Positions 57,735 to 64,000 of a DNA stretch of 64,000 nt are shown here, one piece after another. The notes beneath the pieces are model-generated. The model saw only the letters and a program-made list of their open reading frames with translations. It made no database searches and was not told the origin of the DNA. The stretch's first letter is position 1, and every line of letters starts with the position of its first letter. The stretch comes from Nymphaea colorata (Eukaryota > Streptophyta > Magnoliopsida > Nymphaeales > Nymphaeaceae): NCBI RefSeq assembly GCF_008831285.2, contig NC_045146.1:12207149-12271148 (forward strand), in the 5' to 3' direction. Made by a program: the position numbers and the translations under genes.

Positions 57735-57947
57735 CTAAAGGGGAGAGAGCCTGCGCTCAGTCCCCATCTTCATAAATGACAGAACGCCAGCATCACCATC
57801 CACATCCACGTCGCCATCTTCAACAATGAAAACAGGCCTGGAGGGCTCACGGCAGACTTGCCGGTAAAGATCGTCCGGCGAAGAGGCATCCATCGTTGAA
57901 GCACAGCCACACAGGGGCCGCCAGTTCAGCATGGCACGGATCAGCAT
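57735..57947 (-). other. Unrecognised coding-like fragment
   Basis: A 70-codon minus-strand stretch reads STMDASSPDDLYRQVCREPS and PVFIVEDGDVDVDGDAGVLS. A partial relative (EDGDVDVDGDA) reads on the minus strand near 14258-14300, at the same place in repeat block K. I do not recognise the family. Confidence 0.3.
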
Positions 57948-59140
57948 TCAGGAGCAGAATTAGGAATCTGAACTTGCATCCAACTGGCAACGCAGACAGG
58001 GTCCTTAAATTCTATGATCTTAGAATATCATGTTATATAAGCAGCTTTCGCATGGACTCATTCAAACTCTTGATGCAATATTTCTCGACGTCTTTGACGC
58101 TTTTGGATTAAATGGACCGCATAACTATTTTCCAAATGAAGAAGACCAATAAGATCCACAATAATTCGGTGATTAAACGGACCACATATTTATTGTCCAA
58201 ACAAAGGAGGATTGAAGGGCACGGGAATCAAGTCAAGCTCCCTCTGTTCTCTCATTCTCTAGATCACTCAATCACGTATTTATACACGTTCATAACAGAG
58301 ATTTCAGCAAGCAATTCTATAAACATAAAAAAAAAAGCGTCGGCATCAAAGTCACTTTAAGTTAGAAAGTCTGTAACTTGAAAATCTTTTATTTCTACAA
58401 GAAATTTGTGTTGGTGCCGAGCCAGAATCTTTCAAATCTTTTAATGAATAAATAAATAAATTGTACAGACGCAGATGTATGACGCACGAAATCTGGTGAG
58501 AGCTCACAAGTATGCGGGCAAGTAATTGTATGATCCATTTCACAATCTTTGGGATAAGTCGACGTGTTCTGAAACTCTCGAACCCAATCACTTTGGAAAA
58601 TTTTTTTATTTTTTAATCAAATGAAATTTTCACTTGAGTTCCATCTTCATTGTGTAATTTGTATATTTAATAAAAAAGTAAACACATGTATAATGTATTC
58701 AAAGCACTGATTTGATTTCTTTGAATGTCCATCCATCCAAAAAATTTCGAAGCCTACAATACATATTGGCATCGTGAAAATATCGAACGGGAGGTAGAAG
58801 CAAAAAGCGATGCAGGAAGGACATATATTCACTTCTCCTTTGTTCTTCTCATTTCATTTATTTACACCTGTTCAACGTCAACCCACGAGCTCTACAGCTG
58901 CTCTTTCTTTCTTCCAACCTTCTTGTTCTTCGGTGTTTTATGACTAGGGCAATTGGAAACTCTGTTAACGGGTGAGAGCTAACTATTACCATTTTGCGCA
59001 TGACAGTTGGTGCTCATTTTAAGTCACAAAAAAGAGCATGAGGAGCATCAAAATTGAGGTATTCAACTTCGATTAATGAGACTTGCGATACCCTTTTCTA
59101 GCCACAAAACCCGAGCAGGCTAAGGCTTGCGAGGCCATCA
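57770..59140. repeat. Intergenic repeat block K, copy 4
   Basis: Same ordered landmarks as copies 1-3 (catcaccatccacatccacg, tcaaactct.gatgca, acacgttcataacag, acgcacgaaatctggtgaga, gggcaattggaaactctg). No gene is recognised in it, nor in 59140-60700. Confidence 0.65.
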
Positions 59141-60752
59141 CAACTCGTATAAAAGATGGAATAATGAGAAAACATTTTTTGTTAACTTCAAAGAAACTAA
59201 CAAGCTTCGTAGGCCAGCATGAACAAAAGTTTGACAACCACAACAACAAAATTCCAAAACGAAGAGATAAGGCTGAAATTTAAGAATACATGTCATGAAG
59301 GTATAAAATGAACAAAAAAACCAAAACAAAAATCAATGAAATTTGATTTGATAGACTTAAATTTTGATTCTAAAATTGAAAATGACATGTTTGATTGACA
59401 AAACTAAAAATTAAAATTTTAGAATTGATGAATTAAAACCTTCATGACATGTATTCTAAAGAGATGAAAAAAAATTCTAAAACTCTCGAATCATAACTCC
59501 ATTCTTTAGGGTAGAATCACAATTCTTGACTTTTGATTTATTAATTAGCCTATAATTCTGGAATCCTTTTTTTTTTTGACAACTTATTTTCATTTTATAA
59601 AAAAATGAGAATTTTATTTCTAAAATTACACAGAGCGCTGTCGAGAACGAGGACGAGCAAATGGAGCCTTCGGCCTGTGAAGTTGACAAGTATATTCATT
59701 GAATCATTGATCATTTTATTTGGGCATGTACGTAAGGTTTTTTTTTTTTTTTTTTTGAAGCTATGTTGTACAATTTTACTAAACTGTTCCTAATCCTTAC
59801 CCAAATCCTATTGATGCCTCCAAATAAGCTGATACAAGAATGGCGGATCTTCTGGTCAGTGGTCTTGAACCAGAGCTTTGAATGTCCATTTATGTTATTC
59901 ATATCCTAATTGCAGATCAACGACATGAATTTTTGAAATAATTTAACATTCCAAATTAATTTAATTTAAGTACACTTCATTCGGTACTCCTATTTAAACT
60001 CCAAAAAAAAAAAAATCGTTGTTTGATGCTAATCCAAGTGGCTTGCCTGCACCGAGTAGCTCATTGACAAGTTTATGTTGCCTTGATTGTTTGAAAAAGA
60101 GGAACACATTTAACCCCATACCGTGTTTACAACAGCGGCATAATGATAAAAAAAAATTCTCAGAGGCATATTCGGACTAGTACTTTGGTCTAAATGCTGA
60201 CAGGAATACGTTGAAGTATAGCGTAAAGAGTTTTTTAGTATTGAAAGATAAGAAATCATTTAAAAAGCAACAGACCTATGGAGCGAAAGAGAGAAAGAGG
60301 TTGGGGCAGTCGGTGGCTCGTTCTTAACGTGAATCACCGGTTTCTGTTTTTGTTGGACATTTTTTATTTTTTAGGAGTGAGACAACTCCTAAATCCAACT
60401 TAAGCTTGCCCTGTTCAGAAATTAGGATGGAATCGCTTGTTCGTGATTTATTTTGGACATTCAGGTTGCTATGTCTGAAGAAAATGAAAATGAACTTTTA
60501 GGAGGACAAAAAGAAATTATGAAAAAGTTGTATATTTTTTTATAAAAGTTTTTAAAAATAGCTCAAACCTATTTTGTTCCCCTACATACATGCACACAAC
60601 TCGACCCAAATAGTCCAAACGGGAGCTTTTTCTGCAACTAAGGATGGGCAATGGGCCCATCACCTGTGATGGAATGGGTATTGGAGGCCCGACCCGGCCT
60701 GATATATGTATTTAAATTTCATTATTTCACATTTTTTATTTTATTTTTCTAT

Positions 60753-60810
<58 letters not shown>
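60753..60810. repeat. (CT)n(TA)n microsatellite
   Basis: CT run followed by a TA run. Confidence 0.95.
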
Positions 60811-60811
<1 letters not shown>

Positions 60812-60822
60812 ATGTGATGCGG

Positions 60823-61190
60823 ACATACAAACTTTTGGTGCATCGCCAATATCTCCCTCAAAAATTTTTTTGTGCTACTAATTTCTCTCTTAAAAACGCT
60901 TGATACAGTGTTTATGAGATATTAAAAAGTGAAATGTTAGGACTTTCAAATAAGGGTAGACCTCAAACTGGGTACGCGATGGGTATGAATTGAGTTGATG
61001 GTCTAACATACAAACTTTTGGTGCATCGCCAATGGCTTCCTTAAAATTTTTTGTGTGCTACTAATTTCTCTCTTAAAAACATTTGATACAGTGTTTCTGA
61101 GATATTAAAAAATGAAATCTTAGGAGTTTTAAATAAAGGTAGACATCAAACAGAATACCCGATGGGTATGAATTAAGTTTGGTCGAGTCT
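60823..61190. repeat. Tandem duplication of about 185 bp
   Basis: Both copies begin acatacaaacttttggtgca and continue through gatacagtgttt.tgagatat to gatgggtatgaatt. The second copy starts at about 61008. 61190-61800 has no supported gene. Confidence 0.9.
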
Positions 61191-61810
61191 AACCCAATAA
61201 CTAAGCAAGCCGAGCTTGGGCTGCCGCTAAAGGCTTTAGTTCAGCTCAAGCCCGACTTTGTCGAGTCTCATCCCAGCTCGGCTCGGCTCGACCCGATGTC
61301 CAGCCTTACTTGCAATCATTTTTTTTTATGACATAGATGCCGGGTAATTTATTAAAAACGTAGTCATTTTTCTAAGCCTGCCTTGGCTACCTTATCCTGA
61401 CGTTGTAAAAGTTATTTATCATCGTGAAATCATCGACACATCCACAAAAAGGTGAAATTATCAGGGAAGCCGTTACAATCGACTAATCAAATCTGTTACT
61501 ATCTTTTTTCATAATCATGAAGATGTGATCTATGCGGTTCACAAGTTGAGCTCGAAAACCATCTTGTGATTCACAGGGAGTGAAAATTCGAGGGTCTCTA
61601 CTTGCACAATTTTGACAGACTGCAAACATTTAGTTTTCCAATTTTAGTCACGTCGCATGACTTAAATGTAGGAAAATTTTGCCAATTATTATTCTATTTG
61701 TTCTCCAAATGATAGCCAATCCACTAGGGCTTTGGACTACAAAAATGATGTATCAACTGTAATGGCGACGACGGGCTTCATTAATTTGACAATGCTGCCG
61801 GCAGGGCAAC

Positions 61811-64000
61811 TTACTCAAGTGCATGTTCCTTGGTGATAGTGCCAATGTTAGAAGAGCTGGTTGATGGGGGTTTGGTGGCCGAGGAAGATGCCATATACTT
61901 CCGAAGCAATTTGACAGCCTTCCTCAGCAAACTATCGTCAGCTTCATCGATGCAGTCAGGTAGGTCGTCAACGGTAACCACGTCGAGGCCGCTGAAGTCG
62001 CCGTTGCCGCCGGGGAAGATGGTATCGACGGGGAGGTTGTCGAAGCAGTCGCACAAGAACGCGAGGTCCTCGGGTCCGAAGAACAGGACGTCCACCACTT
62101 CACCCCAGCCACCGAACGCGTCAAGCAGTAGGTGCACGCTGACTTTCCTCGCAACCCGTTTTGTAACTTCCCATAACTGCATGCGTTTTCACGAGACTTC
62201 AATAATCACCCTCTCAATTCGCTATATCCGTGATTTCTTTTCAACACTTGCAGGAGTCGGTCAGTTTTCAGGCTTTTTTTTCCGCCTTAACTTGTATTAG
62301 GACGACGAACAAATTCATTGTCACACTTGCTTTTGCAGTTTAGAAATTAATATAAGCCCGTATTTTGAGAGTTACGGTGCCTACTTGAGATTTTTTGTGC
62401 ATGGTCTTAACGTTTAAGCCCGTATATATATATATATATATATATATATTTGCTGTCGTGTGTCGGATAGTTGTTGGATTACTCATTAAAAATTTGCCAC
62501 TAAAAGAACCACCTATCTTTAAAAGCACCATAAACCGTCACTGTTCCATAAACCGTGGCTTACACAATTTAGTTGCAATTTTAAATTTTAGTCATCCACC
62601 ATTGAACTCTATGTGTATCAAAAGAGAGAGAGAGAGAGAGAGAGATACCATTTTCTCTTTCGTCCATTTCTTCTTTGATTTGGTTGCCGGTTGCTCATGC
62701 TTTTCTAAGCACCCTGTGAATAAATCATGTAATTCAAATGCCTCAATATTGAATTTATGAAATTGAACAAGAAATTTTAGTTTGTAGCATTGAACTGCAT
62801 TCATGTCAACAAGTGGTCCAAACTGACGAGAACAGGAATTTCCATTATGGGAGCTACACTCCCCGCCTTTAGGAAGAAAGAAAAAGTGGAATTTAAGACT
62901 TTCAAGTTGAAAAAGTTGAAAGTTTCATTGTCCAGGCGCATGCAGCTGGTTAAGAAAAAGTGGCAGGATTCAGGGCCGGACCGAACGGAGTCCGAAACTT
63001 TTCCTTGGGGAGTAATTGTATTTTCACAATTTTTTTATAGGGGTGAATAATATTTTTCCGAGATATTTGCCGTTGCCAAACTAAAAACCTTTTTCAAAAT
63101 ATTAGGTAGAAACGTTTGTTTGTTCAAAATCGGAGGGTAGGTCGCCCATCGTGGTAGTTGGAGGGACAGGCCAGAAGTTCCATCGCATGCAATTGAAATA
63201 TTAGTTGAAATCATCGGAGGCGGAACTAGTGCAGACATTGCACGAAAACCATCAACAAAATTTCCGAACTGGAAACTAGTTTTCTTAAAACCGGCCGTGT
63301 CCGTTAACTTTATTTTCTTTTCCAATTTATTGGGGATAGAGCTGGTTATGGCTTCGGGAACATACTTAGAAAGCATAATTTCAAAGTAAATATAGTAAGT
63401 AAAATTTGCGTTCGAGATTATATAAAGTGTTGATTATATAAAACTGTACCAAAATTTCTAGAAAAAACTATGAACGAAGTATTGCAGGAAAATCAAGGGT
63501 CGATCGCAATATAGTCCCTCCGCAAGCAAAATGTTAATAAGACCAGCAGGAATGGCTTCCCGAACAACAAAGACCATGCAGTACAAGATAAAGTTTTCTA
63601 TGAGAGGGAGGTGATCAGCAGATGCCTTCTCTTATACAAAATCATGACATAAAATAAAAATGTCGTATAATTAAAAAAAAAAAAAAGACCCAAAAACGTA
63701 CCTCGGTGTAAAGCAAAGTCGCAATTTTTGCTGCACTTGTAGCAGCAGTGGTGTATCTGAAGGCGGCAAGCGTCACAGCAGATGCTGCCTTGGGTAGGTG
63801 GGCGGAACAAGAGGCGAAGGGGGTGCTGGCGGCCGCGGCTGCGTGCCGTCCGAGGCATGTGAAGGCACAAGAAGTGGGCATCGAAGTTGCAACTCTGGCA
63901 GTGGTAGATGAAGCCGCTGCTGCCGCTGTCCCCGCAGATGTCGCAACGGAAGGCGCCAGAGGGATGGGCGGGTGCAGAAAGAAGGTGGAGCGGGTGCTGT
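61811..64000 (-). CDS. DC1-domain protein, 5' end beyond the window edge
   Basis: Exon 1 enters from the right edge and ends at 63702 (donor GTACGT); exon 2 is 62713-62649 (acceptor tcacag, donor GTATCT); exon 3 is 62176-61811 (acceptor atgcag). All parts in view are open. Exon 1 shows the end of finger 1, finger 2 (FRCDICGDSGSSGFIYHC, CNFDAHFLC) and finger 3 (CCDACRLQIHHCCYKC, CDFALHR). Exon 2 adds Gly-Cys, giving H-x2-C, and a basic linker (CLEKHEQPATKSKKKWTKEK). Exon 3 is of the second type: LWEVTKRVARKVSVHLLLDA, FGGWGEVVDVLFFGPEDLAF, LDVVTVDDLPDC, then a basic helix LLRKAVKLLRKYM and a Ser/Thr-rich end. It is less acidic than the exon 3 of its neighbours. Zinc binding is expected; the role is unknown. 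Confidence 0.83.
62424..62450. repeat. (TA)n microsatellite in intron 2
   Basis: TA run inside intron 2 of the edge DC1 gene. Confidence 0.93.
62623..62644. repeat. (GA)n at the intron 2 donor
   Basis: Minus strand GTATCTCTCTCTC: the CT run starts inside the donor site of the edge DC1 gene. Confidence 0.93.

Noticed and set aside
1-64000. tRNA and rRNA genes
   Set aside because: I looked for T-loop and anticodon-arm patterns and rRNA signatures by eye and found none that held up; a dedicated tRNA scan would be decisive.

Overview
The window is nuclear DNA of a flowering plant. It holds plant-expanded families (DC1 zinc-finger proteins, Kunitz inhibitors, plant-type IRE1 pieces, LINE zinc-binding domains), GT-AG introns, and many AT, GA and CT microsatellites in an AT-rich background. 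I cannot name the species.

The backbone is a head-to-tail array of DC1 (C1-like) genes, all on the minus strand, at about 6.4-8.4, 10.7-13.7, 21.3-23.8, 34.4-37.2, 41.0-43.2, 49.1-51.2, 54.6-57.4 and 61.8-64.0 kb (the last runs off the right edge). I could rebuild one three-exon plan for all of them. Exon 1 (about 500 nt) encodes three Cys/His fingers and ends in phase 1 just after a conserved His-Pro. Exon 2 (41-92 nt) always has TGC as its first whole codon, which supplies the last H-x2-C zinc ligand, followed in the open copies by a short basic linker. Exon 3 (phase 0) encodes a C-terminal module that I do not recognise; in most copies it is strongly acidic and ends in a Leu-rich helix. 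Four genes look intact (289, 305, 287 and 298 aa) and the edge gene is open as far as seen. Three are pseudogenes (13, 23 and 43 kb), and orphan exons lie near 0.8, 25.6, 28.6 and 40.1 kb.

Between the DC1 genes lies debris of other families. A Kunitz inhibitor gene at 5.6 kb keeps its promoter, signal peptide and N-terminal two thirds but has lost its C-terminal part. Kunitz fragments remain at 19.1 and 53.7 kb, and a long intergenic repeat block recurs at 14-15.8, 17.3-18.8, 30.1-31.4, 53.4 and 57.8-59.1 kb. IRE1-like kinase/KEN fragments at 1.5-2.3 kb and 3.9-4.2 kb form an inverted pair around a 435-bp foldback element. Two LINE fragments sit in intron 2 of the 13-kb DC1 pseudogene. A six-unit minisatellite lies at 25.0-25.5 kb. 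A 5' fragment of U2 snRNA lies in front of two DC1 paralogues.

Overall this is a locus of unequal duplication and decay that still holds several apparently working DC1 genes. Function is inferred from family only: DC1 proteins are Zn-binding and often linked to stress or reproduction; nothing here shows what these particular genes do.
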